From NCBI GenBank assembly GCA_035236585.1, contig CP141138.1, positions 28,903,437-28,967,436 on the forward strand: DNA of 64,000 nt. Direction: 5' to 3'. Under the pieces are notes generated by a model. It searched no databases. It had not been told where the DNA came from and worked only from the letters and a program-made list of their open reading frames with translations. A program made the translations under genes and the position numbers. Of this stretch, positions 1 to 14,969 are shown piece by piece. Source of the DNA: Warburgia ugandensis (taxonomy: Eukaryota; Streptophyta; Magnoliopsida; Canellales; Canellaceae). Each line of letters begins with the position of its first letter. Within the stretch, counting starts at the first letter, position 1.

Positions 1-2412
<2,412 letters not shown>

Positions 2413-2424
2413 CACCCCCAACCC
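2413..2424 (-). promoter_or_regulatory. polypurine tract of element A
   Basis: Read on the minus strand this is GGGTTGGGGGTG, immediately 5' of the LTR start TGATAAGTG. A purine-rich tract in this position primes plus-strand DNA synthesis in LTR retrotransposons. Matching tracts lie at 36669-36680 (element B) and 45199-45210 (element C). Confidence 0.75.
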
Positions 2425-4479
2425 GTTTTTTCTAGTCCTAAGCAAAACCCCAAGCAAAACATGCTAAAAATCATTCTTCAAAAACTGATACAAGGTGCCA
2501 CTTTCTTAGATAATCACTATTGCACTTAGCATATGCAACAAGCCCTTAAACCCCTAAGTTACCTTGTGGACGAGTTATGCCTTATGAGTATTATTAATGA
2601 ATATACACACAAAATTCTAAGGTTGAGTCCCCTATTTTATCTCAAAGAATCCTCATTCATCATGACTATATTAACTTTTCACAACTTAATGGAGAGGATT
2701 GCCAACCATCCACATACTAAAGACATCTTATTCTAGTTATTTCTCAGAGTGTATGTGTGTATATGGCCACATAAGTCCTGACTTCTCACTGGATATGCTT
2801 ATATTCCATTGGAAATATGTTTTGACCTCAAATCCTTTCAGGCATACTCTCAAAAATGAAGCTCTCAAATAAGGGGTCAAATTTATTTCTCTCATTACGT
2901 GACCGAATCCAACAAGCTAATGGTCCACATAAAATTTTTTAAGTGTTGATGATACAAAGGAAATGATCGTTAAGAGTAGATGTTATTAGCAAGAATAGTA
3001 GGGGTTTTTAATTTAATTCCTTCTTTTTATTTCCTCTTTAAGGCTATGTTCAACCTGAGATCAATAGGTCTTTTAGATAGGACAAAACATAGGCTTGGGA
3101 CAAGTTCATAAAAGAAAGGTATAAGGATTTCAAAGGTTCAAAATTGAGTAGAGGTATTCTTTTTTACTATTGGACATTTCTTCTTTGACTTTGTTGAAGT
3201 GAATTTCCTTTTATTCTTGTCTTTCAATTTTTCTCTTCTTTTCTAATATTTCTTTCTTTTCACCTTTCTTTCTTATTCTTTTGGTTTCTTTGAAAGAAAA
3301 ACTTCTTGTGTTTTTCACTTCTTTGACTTTTTATCCTCTTTGAACTTTTCTGCTATACTCATTTTGAAAATGGTTTAATCGTTATTTATTTTTTTGGATT
3401 ATTCGGGTTAAGGTAAATTGGGTTGAACAAGAAAAGACTAATAATAGTTGGCCCAAAGGGTGAACTAGTGGTATAATATATATTGGGTAGGTTTTATGTC
3501 TCTAAGGTGAACAAGGATGGCCTATATCATTTCCCAGGTTTCTTAAAGCTTATCAGATTTAATAAATTTTCTGAAAAGAAAGGTATTAGTTCTATTTATT
3601 CTTGATAGTTAACCAAAACAAGAAAACAGGATCACACTAAATTATGTATGTTGAAGAAATTATGGAATTACTTTAACTCTCTAAAAAGAAAATAGTCTTT
3701 GAACTCACTGGGTTATAGGTCTCCACTAATTTTTCTCAAGGTCTCTAAGTCATACTTCTCTATTAGTCTCAACTATATTCTATGTGTAAATATTTTTCAA
3801 GAATTAACCTTCATAAAATGCTTTAACACATGCATAATATGCAAAACTAGCCATATATACTCCCATTAAGAGATGAAAACAATAAAATTACTAAATTCTA
3901 AACATCTAGTTCTCATCACAGGAAGGGAATTCTACCAAAAAAACTTAAGAAAATCCAAAATCTCTACATGCATCTACAACCCCCAACCTGAATGAAACAT
4001 TATCTCCAATGTTTGAAAACATGGTATCCTATATGGCAGATGGACAAGATGGAGATTTTAAGAAAAACATCTAGATTGCCTCCCAAGGAGCGCTAAGTTT
4101 TACATCTTCAGCCAAACATAATGACGAGTGCAAGGATTGTAGTTTGCAAGGGTTTTTGGAAAAGCCTAAGGTGGGCCATGATAATGACCTTCCTTTAAAA
4201 GTGTCTCTTCAATTCCATAGTTAGGCAGTTCTAGGAAAGTTTTTTACCCCTAACCATTTACTTTTTGGGTCTCTCCATACTAATCAATCTTGACGGCATC
4301 ATGAGGGTAAATTGTGTGTACTATATATGGTCTAGTCCATCTAAATCTGACTTTGCCTAGGAATAGATGCAATTAGGAATTATACAACAATACCTTTTGT
4401 CTAAGGAAGAAGGATTTCCTTAAATTTTGTCTATCATGGGTAACCTTCATTCGGTCTTTGTACAATCATGAAGAATCAT

Positions 4480-5270
4480 ATACATCTTTCCTCAATTCTT
4501 CCAACTCATTGAGTTTGGAGTTTTCAGTGGGTACCAGTAGCATCTAAGCCAAAATTGAACTTTTTGATGGCCCAATATGCCTTGTGTTGTAGCTCTACTA
4601 GTAAGTGATAGGCCTTTCCATAAATTGGTGCTAGGGTTACATTCCTATAGGAGTTTTATAGTCTATATGATAAATCCACAATGCTTCATTAAGTCTCATA
4701 GACTAGTCTTTCTTACTTGGATTGAAAGTCTTCTCTAAAATGCACTTAATCTTCCTATTGGATACCTTTACTTGGCCACTGGTCTAAGGGTGGTAAGGGA
4801 TAGCTATCCTATGGTTGGCACCATACTGTTTCATTAAATTCTCAAACACTTTATTACAAAAAGTGTTTCCCCCATCACTTATGATGGCTCCTGGAATACC
4901 AACTGTGCAAAAATATTTTCTTTTGAAAAACGTCACCACAACCTTGTGGTCATTGGTTTTGCAAGGTACAACTTCCACCCACTTTGACACATAGTGCACA
5001 CCCACTAAGATGTAAAGATTTCCAAAAGACTTAGGAAAGGGTCCCATAAAATCTATGCCCAAAGATCACATGGTTCTATGACAAGGCTTTTAAGGGCATC
5101 ATATGTCTCCTTCCTAGACTTCCTAACCATTGGCACTTTACACATGCTATACAATAAGCATGTGCATCCTTAAATATGGTGGGCCAACAAAAAACACATT
5201 GCAAAATTTTTGCAATGGTCCTTTTAGACCTAAAGTGACCCCCCACAATCATGATCATGACAGAAGTAGT
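4480..5270 (-). pseudogene. gypsy integrase relic (element A)
   Basis: Relic of the retrotransposon integrase, which inserts the cDNA into the host chromosome. Frame 5076-5258 holds a zinc-binding-like part (GGHFRSKRTIAKILQ, a WPTIFKDA block, CIACVKCQ). Frame 4784-5062 holds the catalytic core start (MGIDFMGPFPKSFG, then YVSKWVEVVPCKTNDHK, then ISDGGNTFCN), typical of plant Tat/Athila integrases. The D of IDFMGPF and of ISDGG are two of the three expected catalytic acidic residues. The two frames are separated by a stop and a shift, and more integrase-like sequence down to about 4480 is broken by stops. It cannot give a complete enzyme. Confidence 0.85.
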
Positions 5271-5559
5271 TGATTTAATTGTGTTTACTATCTAAGATGC
5301 ATCTCCTAATCACTTGATTGGGACAGTACTTGAATAAGCATAGGTCATCCCAAGTAAAATATCTAACATTGATAAAAAATCTCTTTTTATCTTATTTGGT
5401 CCAATGATTAGAAATTTGTCCTGTAATAAGATGATTTATTATGTCTCCATGCCAAGAAATTGGGAAATATGCAGTAACTATTCATCCAAGAAGAATTCAG
5501 TTATAAGCACATTATTGCCAATGTGCTCCATCATTAATCTTGATAAGTGGTTTGCTACA

Positions 5560-6700
5560 ACATTTTTAGAACCTTTATAGTAGGAGTATCCAACGTATCA
5601 GCATAGGTTTCACATCATTTTTAAATAGGAGGTATTTTAAAGCCAAGTGATCTAAGTACACTATATTTTTATACCCTAATAAGTAAGATCTAAACTTATC
5701 CAAAGAAAATACTATAGCTAACAACTCTTTCTTAGTGGTCAAATAATTGAGTTACATATCATTTAGTGTTTTACTAGCATAGTATATCATGTGGGAAAGT
5801 TTATCAATGCGCTATCCCAAAATAGCTCCAATGTTATAATCCAACACATCACACATTATCTTGAAAAATGTGCTCCAATTAGGTGGTTGGATAATGGGTG
5901 CAGAAGTCAACTTAATCTTCAACCACTCAAATGCATTCTTACAGTTGTCATCAAAGTAAAAAATGGCCTCCTTTGCAAGTAAATTACACAAGGGCTTGGA
6001 AATTTTGCTAAAATCTTTGATAAATCTTTTGTAGAAGCTAGCATGTCTGGAAAAGGAGTAGATTTATTTCACCATCTTTAGTAGAGGAAGGTTTGCTATT
6101 GAATCCACTTTAGCCTTATCAACCTCTTTCCCATTGGGTGATGTAATGTGGCATAAAACTATCCCACTTTGTACCATAAAATGGCATTTTTACAATTTAA
6201 CACAAGATTCTTCTTCTGACACCTTGCAGTAAGTAAATTTAAGTGGTGTAGGCATTCATCAAAAGATAACCCAAATATAAAGAAATCATCCATGAACACC
6301 TCTAAAACTCTTTCTACGATATCAGAAAAAATGTTCAACATACACCTTTGAAATGTAGCAGGAGCGTTGCAAAACCCAAAAGGCATATGTCAGTAAGCAA
6401 AGGTTCCAAAAGGATAAGTGAAGGTGGTCTTCTCCTAATCTTTAGATGTTATAGGAATCTAGTTGTAACTGGAATATCTATCCAAAAAATAGTAATAGCT
6501 ATGTCTAGCCAACCTCTCTAGCATTTGGTCAATAAAAGGTAGAGGAAAGAGATCATCCACGTGAATGTGTTCAACTTTTGGTAATCAATGTAAACTCTTC
6601 ACTTGGTGGTCATGTAGGTGGGTACTAACTTATTCTCCTCATTTTTTTACTATTGTGACCCCGAATTTTTTGGGTACAACCTGGAGAGGGCTGACCCAAG
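5560..6700 (-). pseudogene. gypsy reverse transcriptase / RNase H relic (element A)
   Basis: The longest surviving frame, 6159-6386, encodes MPFGFCNAPATFQRCM and then VFMDDFFIFG, the RT catalytic block of Ty3-gypsy elements, with FMDD in place of the usual YxDD. Upstream frames (about 6400-6700) show RT blocks such as YFDRGIIHPISDSSWVSPVQ and WRVYIDYQKLN. Downstream, 5870-5965 gives FYFDDNCKNAFEWLK and 5630-5720 gives RSYLLGYKNIVYLDHLALKY, the RT-RNase H connection and RNase H. Frames are joined only across stops and shifts, so this is a pseudogene of the pol polyprotein. Confidence 0.87.
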
Positions 6701-6908
6701 TGTTGTTAAAGATAAAGTATATGATGCCAAAATCTAGAAGCTTTAGTACTTCATCTCTCAACTTCCTTCATATGGGGATTCAGTCATCTTTGGGTTTCCC
6801 TAGAAGGTTCTGTATTTTCTTCTAGGTGCATATAACTAGACTAATCCCTTTGATGGTCCACCCTAGAGCAATCTTATGTTCCTCAAGAACATTAAGCAGT
6901 TTTCCTTC

Positions 6909-7169
6909 TTATTCCTTGTCTAGATCTAATGCTATTATCACAAGTAAGGTTTCATTTGGTCCCAAGTAAGAATATTTGAGATTATCAAGTAAGGATTTTA
7001 AGGCAAGAGAAGGTGGTTGCTCTATAGAGGGTATGGGGATAGACTCTGAAGGCGGGAGTGGCTCCACATAAGGGCCCCTTTTGGACATATCCATGATTGG
7101 AATAGCCTCTAAAAGGTTGTTCACCTCCTCAATAGACTTTTCTAAATCAAAATTTCCATTAAAATGCAT
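6909..7169 (-). pseudogene. pol linker between protease and RT (element A)
   Basis: This 86-residue frame holds VNNLLEAIPIMDMSKRGPYV and then LDNLKYSYLGPNETL. The latter matches the LKYAYLGxxETLPVII block that leads into RT in Tat/Athila polyproteins. The first block resembles VHELLDIVPLMDTS in the gag-like ORF of element B and the same place in C, which is the best sequence link between the pol-bearing element and the non-autonomous copies. Confidence 0.7.
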
Positions 7170-7461
7170 GAGACAAGCCTCTAGTAGTCAGAGATGGAAG
7201 ATGGTGAATGAATGTCATGAATTAGACTCTCGATCAAATTCACATCACAAGAATCATCAAGGTCTAAATGTTGGTGATTAGAATTAAGGATATTTAGCTT
7301 AAATTTCATGTTTTCAAATTATAGTTTCATTACACTATTCCTACAGTTAATAATATTGTTGGACTTCCAAGGATGACCACAATATGACTGTCGGGAAGTT
7401 GGTTGTCCAGTACAATGAAATCAACTAGGTAATAAAACTAGTCCACCGGTATCAACACATC

Positions 7462-7767
7462 TTAAACCAAACCACCAATTATCATGACAGATCTGGTAGT
7501 GGTCAGTTTTAACTCACTAAGTCTTAGATGCTCATAAATTGAGTATGGCAACAAGTTAAGACTAGCCCCTAGGCCAAGTAGTGCCCTATCTATAAGATGA
7601 TCTCTAATAATGCAGGAGATGGTAGGACACCTTAGGTCTTTGAACTTCGGTGGGGTCTTGTGCTGTATCAAAGAGCTCAATAGCTCATTGAGGAAAGTCT
7701 TTTTTTGGACATTAAGCTTTCTTTTTCTATGAGTTTGGGAGGATACAAGAAGGTCTAAAGGTAGCAT
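7462..7767 (-). pseudogene. gypsy aspartic protease relic (element A)
   Basis: This 101-residue frame corresponds to the retropepsin region of the polyprotein. It contains CPTISCIIRDHLIDRALLGL followed by GASLNLLPYSIYEHL. Family members usually read ALLDLGASVNLLPYS; here the catalytic aspartate position is glycine (LLGLGAS), so the protease would be inactive even if translated. It sits just upstream (minus sense) of the linker and RT relics, in normal pol order. Confidence 0.8.
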
Positions 7768-7925
7768 CTACATGTCTCCTAAGTGGCATCTATTCCACAT
7801 TAAGTACTTTCTCTGACTACTCACAGTAGAACTTTAAGTTTCTAATTTCCTTAATTATTCATGAACTTTCATCTAGTAATTGGTTGTGAGTGATACAATT
7901 TGGGCTCTAATACAATTATAGCAAC

Positions 7926-9759
7926 CTAGGTTTTTAAATCATGATTTTCTTAAAAATTTAATTTTCAAAGGCGATAACTATTCATCTTTTTAAATCTTAG
8001 TTATAAAATAAAACATCAAATTTCCTTAGAAAATCATTTTGTAAAAACCACTAGTGCTTTTTCTTTCAAAACACAACTTTTTCAAAAGTAACATCTAAGC
8101 CATTTAATATCTATCACAAATTCAAATAATATAATAGCCTAAGAAGAATCTATCACAACCACATTACTAATGTAATCATCAATGCAAATAAATGTCCTAG
8201 CATCAGATGTCATAATATATGAATAGTATTTTCACAAACAAAAATAACTTCTAAATTGGCTCCTCTTCACATTGTCTTCTTAAGGGGTAGCCTAGGTCCT
8301 CCTCTCCTAGCTCCTATGTTTCTTTCTCAAAAATTAAAATCCTGGAATCTCATTTGGCATATCAAAACTTTCCAAAAACATCATATTTTAGATATTCAAA
8401 AACCATGCTTGGCAAGTATATGTAACTCACTAAAAGTTACACTTCTAGGTATGCAACTTATCCATCAATCTTATTTTCCTATATTTTCAAAACATAGAAA
8501 AACCTATTACTTCCAAAAGAAAGTTTACTAGGTAAAAACATAGTTTTTCAATTTATCTTTTTGAACATTAAAAACTTATATTCTTAGTGCATTTTTAAAT
8601 AGGTAAAAAGTTACTTTTATGTAGAGCATGAAATTTTATAACAATTCTTGTACTAAAATTATTAGAAATCATGTAGGGTTTTTGACACTATGAAATCACT
8701 CTCTTCTATGAATCCTCATGCTATAAAATTCTCTCCTTACATAGAGATCTCAATCATACAAGGAACCAATGCATAAGATCCTTGACAACCTATTACGTAC
8801 AAGTATAATTCAATCTCTAAAGACCGTTATTCATGGCCTATTATCTGGCCAAATCAATTTGATCCACAACATAGATCTAATGGTGTGCACCTACCACAAG
8901 ACGTCATCTTTTAGAATGTACATTGACAAACCATATTGTGCCATTTAATAAAATGAAATCTAGTATATAATAAATTGTTAGAAGCCATCTACTATTGGCA
9001 TGAAGGGAAACGTGTGCACCACCTAACATGATATGCACTATTAGTAGCTCATTTTAGAACTAAATTGCCCATCCTATCACTAAGTATGGGTTATGCACAT
9101 GGTATGTTCATGAAATTTTTAATGTCATAATTCAACCAATCTAACTATATTATGTGTTGCTAGATCATGTGCATGGTTAGATCCATGTAGTTTAGCTAGT
9201 AACATTTTAAAGTCAAATAGGGTATTTGCAAGCTATTATTAGTCATGGAATTTTAGCAAGGAGGAAACATTTCTACCATTCTTCAATCACCAAAGATCAA
9301 CTCCTAATACAATGGACTTAATCTTGGATGGTGCACTTGGTCTAAATCAAGTATACTCAGTCATAAAATTCCAAGTAGAACATCCCTCTATTATACACCA
9401 TTACCAAATGTCTTATCACAAAGTTTCAAGTTTTTAGTACATGGTAGATGTAATCACGATGTTGGGTGTGATGATTCATTTTATTTCCAAATGATGCCCA
9501 TAGTTTTATCTATATAAACTCCAATCCCAATTCCCCATCCATGAACCTCTATCACATGTATTGGAGATATTATTTGGAAACATATAGCAACACAATTTAT
9601 AAAATTCCAAGAAAGTGTAGCAAATCACTTAGACAAGTATAGGTGTATGCACATAGATCATTTGAAACAAATTCATTAGCAAACACAAAACAAGCTTAAA
9701 TGTAGGTGCATAGGATATTGGAACATGAACTAATCAATGATAGCTAGATGTACGCATCT
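7926..9759. other. AT-rich non-coding DNA, no gene seen
   Basis: No supported coding region; open frames are short and resemble nothing known. Its left end (about 7915-7990, AGCAACCTAGGTTTTTAAAT) resembles the starts of the LTR-like blocks at 13817 (minus) and 14970 (plus). It may therefore be another long non-coding LTR that cut off element A, but no clear right end was found. Confidence 0.4.
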
Positions 9760-12700
9760 TGTAACATCCAAAATTCCAAAACTCAAAGCATAATTACAAT
9801 TCTAAGTTTTGCAAAATGTATGAAAACTTGGTAGCCTAGATCTACCTACCTCAAAGACAGATTTGTTGCATTTCCACTTGAGCTTTTCCCTAATTACTAT
9901 CCAAGATGGTGGGGGGCAAGGGGGGGCAGCTCCTCTTCCTTTCTCCTTCTCTCTTTCTCTCTTCCTATAATACATTGAATTTTTTCTTCAAATAATATGT
10001 TGAATTGATTGGTTAAGTCAATGACTTTGAGCTACTTAAGTGGTAATGAAAGTATACGAAAGACTTTGGTCTAGTCTTCAAAGACCACATAGTTGTTTTG
10101 ACATTCCTTTTGAAAAAATTTAGATAGAAATGGATACCTCTTATGATGGGATAAACATGATTACACTCATAGAAGATTAGGTAGCTAGGACGATATATCC
10201 CAAAGACATGAGAGGCAAAGAGAATGAAGGTGAGATAATTATCACACAAAGGGGAATGAAAGGTCCAAGATTAAGTCTACCTAATTGCACATTAGTAACT
10301 AAGAAACGTAGAAAGAGTGAGACATCTTAGATCTTTAAGCAGATGGATAGATGAAATCTTAAGTGAAAAGTGCTAAGATGACTTAGAGTGTGGATGGAAT
10401 GGAAAGAGTTGCTAGAGAACATGTGAGATAAGTTTTATAGATAGGTGGTGAATTACATGGGAGATTAAGGGCTTGGATTAAATCTTATTAGATTACTTAG
10501 TAGCCAAATGGAATTTGCATGGTAGACTAGGGAAACACTTTTGGATTCACTTAGAGTTGATGGTTGCCCATTGAAAGGCACCACGTTTGTAGCATAAGAG
10601 AGTCACCTTATTTTAAGGATATTGGGAGATAGGAAAATATGTTGATAAGGGTGACTTGTGGAGGTTAGTTTCAGGTGGGTTTAGTCTAGAAGCAATAAGT
10701 CCTAAGTGGTCTAGAAGTGTGGTCTAGCATAGGATTAGAAGATGAAGAAAAAAGGGCTCAGATGGAGCCTACAAACAAGGAGAGTATGGATGAAAATAGT
10801 AGAGGGGAGGTCGAAGCTAGAAAGCCCATTTAGATCAAACAACCATGGGCCAGAATAGGATGTTGTTTTAGCAATTAAGGTGTAAACAAGATAGCCCAAG
10901 ATCATATGGTAAAAACAAATACGAGACCTAATGGGAGTAGGACTCCTAGGATAAACCAAGTTATGTGGGATTAGGACTTACCCTTTGACTAAATCAAGTT
11001 GTGGGAGGCTAGGAAACCACTAAAGAGTTAATTCGTAGGTCAAGTAGGATAAGAAAAAAGAGGTAAATAGGAATAAATAGAGCAATGGATGCCCTAGCCT
11101 AGGGAGTTTTGGCTGCAGTCATCCTAGGAAGAAATGGGAAAGGAGGAGAAAGAGGAAGAGAGAAAAACCTAGGTAGGGGAGTGGCGAAATTCTTAGTCTA
11201 GGGTTTTTCAAAATAGATTTTATTAAAGTAGTGCTAGTTTTTAATAGTTTTTTATGCTATGTTATGTCTATGTTTCTCTTTGATAAGATCTACTTACATG
11301 CTAGGGAATTGCAAAGATTTTGTATGTTTGACATGTATTATAATTGAAATTTGTGTCACTAAAATCCCCATGTCTTCTTGTAGAGAAAATAGCAATTTTT
11401 GACAATGAATTCTACAACATATTTTTCTATTGCATGACTAATAGAAGTCTACTGATTCATTGAATGATTTGAATTATGTATTAGATGAACTTTGCTCTGA
11501 ACTTATGACTTATGGTTCCTAATTTGATTATTAACAATATTATGAGAGTTTTAATTGGGAATTAGGTCAAGATCTTGCTTGAAATTAGGGGTTTTGGTCA
11601 CTACTTAATATTATGAATAGTAGTTCCTATAAAGAGGCTAAAAATTCCTATGACACATCTGCTAATGGGTTAGGTATCAAATGAGAGAATTTTTCAATGA
11701 AATTTTAACCACAATTTATAAACTTGATGAGGATCACTTTAAATATTGGTATAGTCATGATATAATTGAGTTAGAAAAAGGTCACTATACACTATAGTAC
11801 TACTAACTGCTTGATGCAGATCTTCTATAGAAAGTTACCATGGAAGTTTCATGTACTAGGTGCAAACTAGACCTCAGATATAACTAAAAGCTATATGGAA
11901 GCAAAGTATATTTGATAAGAAACAATACAAAATAGAAAAAAAAAAAAAAAATGATTTCTAGGTCATTGGTCTAATAACAAGAAGTTAGACTAGCTACTGG
12001 TCGGATAGTAGATCGATTGGAGATGCTGAAATAAGAACTACTTGTTCTCTTTATTTGACAAACCTAATTGTTGGATTTAATGGCCAATTAATTCACTAAA
12101 TTAGTAGCATAACAGGCAAATGAAACTAAAAAATTAGTTAACCCATATGGGATTAGCGCACACATAGCATAATATGTAAATCACACATGTATATGTGGAT
12201 TATATGGACTTCTTAGGTTGTAAAATTATCTTGAATTTATAGATGGAGGTTGGACTAGATGAAACATGTTTTTAAATGAGCATGAAGAGTTATAAAACTT
12301 TCACCTAATCAGATAATATTATGACAGTAAGTGAGAACATTGAATTTTGAATTAAATATGGACTTCTAATGGTAGATCACTTCATCTTAAGATAAGGAAT
12401 TTATGACATGATACTTAAATACTTAGCATTACTAAACCATATCAATCATGGTTAAACTATTTATCTTCACATCTGATAACATAAAATCTCACTACTGTAA
12501 AATTTCATGATTTTGCTGGGATGATGATTGCCAACTTATTTAAGAAACTTCAATTACTATCCATGATGTGATAATGTGAAGATACAAGAACTGTGAATGC
12601 TTGAGATATAAATTATCATGATTTTGCGACTTATATAGTATATTTGGATGTCATTAAGATATATCTATTATATAGAGCATCACATGTGATTTCTAAAATG

Positions 12701-13817
12701 ATTTATGTTTGAGCTATGAGAACATGTACATATTATATTTGTACAATGATGATACTTGAATGTGGACCAACATTATATGTTATGACACAAGTGTGCTAAG
12801 TTATTTGATGGCTAGAGCTAGTCATAAGAGAAGGTTGTTATGTCCTATGGTACTATGCTAAGACAAGAACAGATTGGCCCCTAACCTTCAAATAGGATAC
12901 ATACCAAGATATATGGCCTTTGTTTCAGGGAAGTGTATGTCATGGGTAGACTGCATCCGGTTTGATCTAGCTTTCCATGAGTAATTGTGAGGTCTGTGAG
13001 TATCCACTAGCGAGTGTAGGTGAGTGAGGCTTTCCACAATGTGCATAATGACCATCTTCAAATGTTTTCTACAATGTCAGTCATTCTTGAGGGTTCAGAT
13101 AATTGCCTATGAGGCTTTTGGTGGAATCTTGTGACTCATATCTGTGATCTGTTAGTTATTTTGTATGTGTGAGCTTATTTGATATTATCATTCATTAATG
13201 AGATATTATTTCTGAGAAATGGAATACATGATATATGCTTAGAATGTTAAATTTTATAGTTGTTCCATATATGATATTGATCCTGAGATGTCATATGAAT
13301 GTCAAGGTTTTTAAACCTAGTTTAGGGATTTTTCCACTGAGTATTCCTACTCACTCCCACAGCATTTTTAGGCTAGATTCTTAGAGTTGAGCACAGTTTG
13401 GATAGGACAAGGATCGTAGAGGATTATAGACATTTGAAAAAAAGCATGGAGCGAGTTTGACATTTTTCTAATTAGCAGAACTTAGATTTTGAACTTTTAT
13501 CTACTTTCATTGTTGATGGGCATATAATAAATTTAATTTATTATGTGTGATACTTTTATGGATTTATTAGTTAATTATGATTGTGATAGTGGATTTTGTA
13601 TGTGTTCTTATTATATAAAATACTTTAAATTTGTGAGATGATTTTTGTTAGGGACGCACCCAAGTGAAGAAGTGGTTTTCGAACAAAGTATATTATACTT
13701 TTATCTTCTCACAAATGTTTTGGAAAAAAAAATGTTTCCAAGGGTGCCCTAAAGTTTTCAAAAGATATTTCTAAGAAAACTCTAAGAAAACTATTTCAAA
13801 AAACATAGGTCATCACA
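9760..13817 (-). mobile_element. LTR-like block 1 (probable solo LTR, minus)
   Basis: A roughly 4-kb non-coding block bounded by TG...CA. Read on the minus strand it starts TGTGATGACCTATGTTTTTT and ends GGATGTTACA. The start matches that of block 2 at 14970 (TGTGATGACCCAGGTTTTTA). Inside are features common in long plant gypsy LTRs, such as the ACTGAGTATTCCTACTCAC stretch near 13338. No coding remnants were recognised and no clear 5-bp target duplication is visible, so the outer limits are tentative. Confidence 0.45.
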
Positions 13818-13818
13818 C

Positions 13819-13821
<3 letters not shown>

Positions 13822-13890
<69 letters not shown>
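13822..13890. repeat. (CT)n microsatellite
   Basis: About 69 bases of perfect CT repeats, starting five bases beyond the end of LTR-like block 1. Confidence 0.97.
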
Positions 13891-13892
<2 letters not shown>

Positions 13893-14817
13893 TTCTTTTC
13901 CCCAGCTCATGATGTTCCAATTAAATTGACGTCTTGGTATGTTTCTCAATTGATTTGGGATTTCTTGTTAACTTGTTTAATATCATATTATTTGGAGTGC
14001 CTATTTTCTAAGTTGTGATTCTCCAAATTCTAATTTTATTTTATTCTCTAATTTACTTTTTGAGTCAAATTATTTTCTAAAATCCATTATTTTATTCTCT
14101 GAATACACTTACTAATCTTTGTTATTTTTCAAATTTCGTAGATGTACCAACCTACTTAAAAACATTCCCAAACATGATTTAATGAATTTAGATGCTGCCT
14201 TGGCTATCTAATTATGGCAATTGGTGAGTCCACTGTCTAGATGTTTTTGAATTTAAATTTAGAGAGGGGTGTTCTTATCAATGTAAAAGTTTGTTTTGCT
14301 CATAACTTTGATCTCAACATTGGATTTTAGTTATCTTGCTCTCATTGGATAGTTCTTTCCAAACTCTATCCATTAGTAGAGGTCTAATGGTCAAATTATT
14401 TAATTTCTAAAGTCTCAATTCTTGAATTCTTAATAAACTTTGAATTTTTATTAATCATAAAAATGACAGAAAATTTTGGATCTTACATATCAGGTGTTGC
14501 CCTTATTGAAAGTGGTGTTATTGTGAATTTACATGGAAAGAATTGTTTTCCAAGGGTTGTAAAAGATAGATCTTTTGCAATTGCCCTTTACCATAGTGGC
14601 CAGCACCATATTAGGTAGTGGTGTACAGTTCTTGTAGGGATTTATTAGAACCTCAAGTGAGGATAACCTTGAGTGACTCAAAGTTAGGGTTAGCTTTGAA
14701 AGAGTGGACGTAGGTACCAAGTTTGGTTGGCCAAACCACTATAAATCCTTGTATACATTTTTATGTGTGTTTTTCTTGTTTGCTAAAGTTTTTTAAAAGA
14801 TTATTTGGGCCCAATTC

Positions 14818-14865
<48 letters not shown>

Positions 14866-14969
14866 GAAGATGAAACTGATAGGAGATACATCTCAAGCAA
14901 CTAACTTTTTGTCTTAGATCTAGTGTCTACACAACACTCTCACATGAAGAAATTATGCTAGTAATAGAA
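13891..14969. other. non-coding spacer between inverted LTR-like blocks
   Basis: About 1.1 kb of AT-rich sequence with no supported gene. It contains a second CT microsatellite at 14820-14863. The 63-residue frame at 14529-14720 has no recognisable features. Confidence 0.5.
14820..14863. repeat. (CT)n microsatellite
   Basis: About 44 bases of perfect CT repeats in the spacer before LTR-like block 2. Confidence 0.97.

Larger units (their letters stand above)
2413..7925 (-). mobile_element. gypsy element A internal region, 5'-truncated
   Basis: Internal part of a decayed Athila/Tat-like Ty3-gypsy element. In minus-strand order it holds protease, a PR-RT linker, reverse transcriptase, RNase H, the integrase zinc-binding and core parts, and then about 1.7 kb of non-coding DNA before the polypurine tract. 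That non-coding block (2413 to about 4100) recurs in element B (36669 to about 38400) and element C (45199 to about 46600). The gag gene, primer-binding site and 5' LTR are missing: homology stops near 7925, where unrelated AT-rich DNA begins. Confidence 0.8.
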
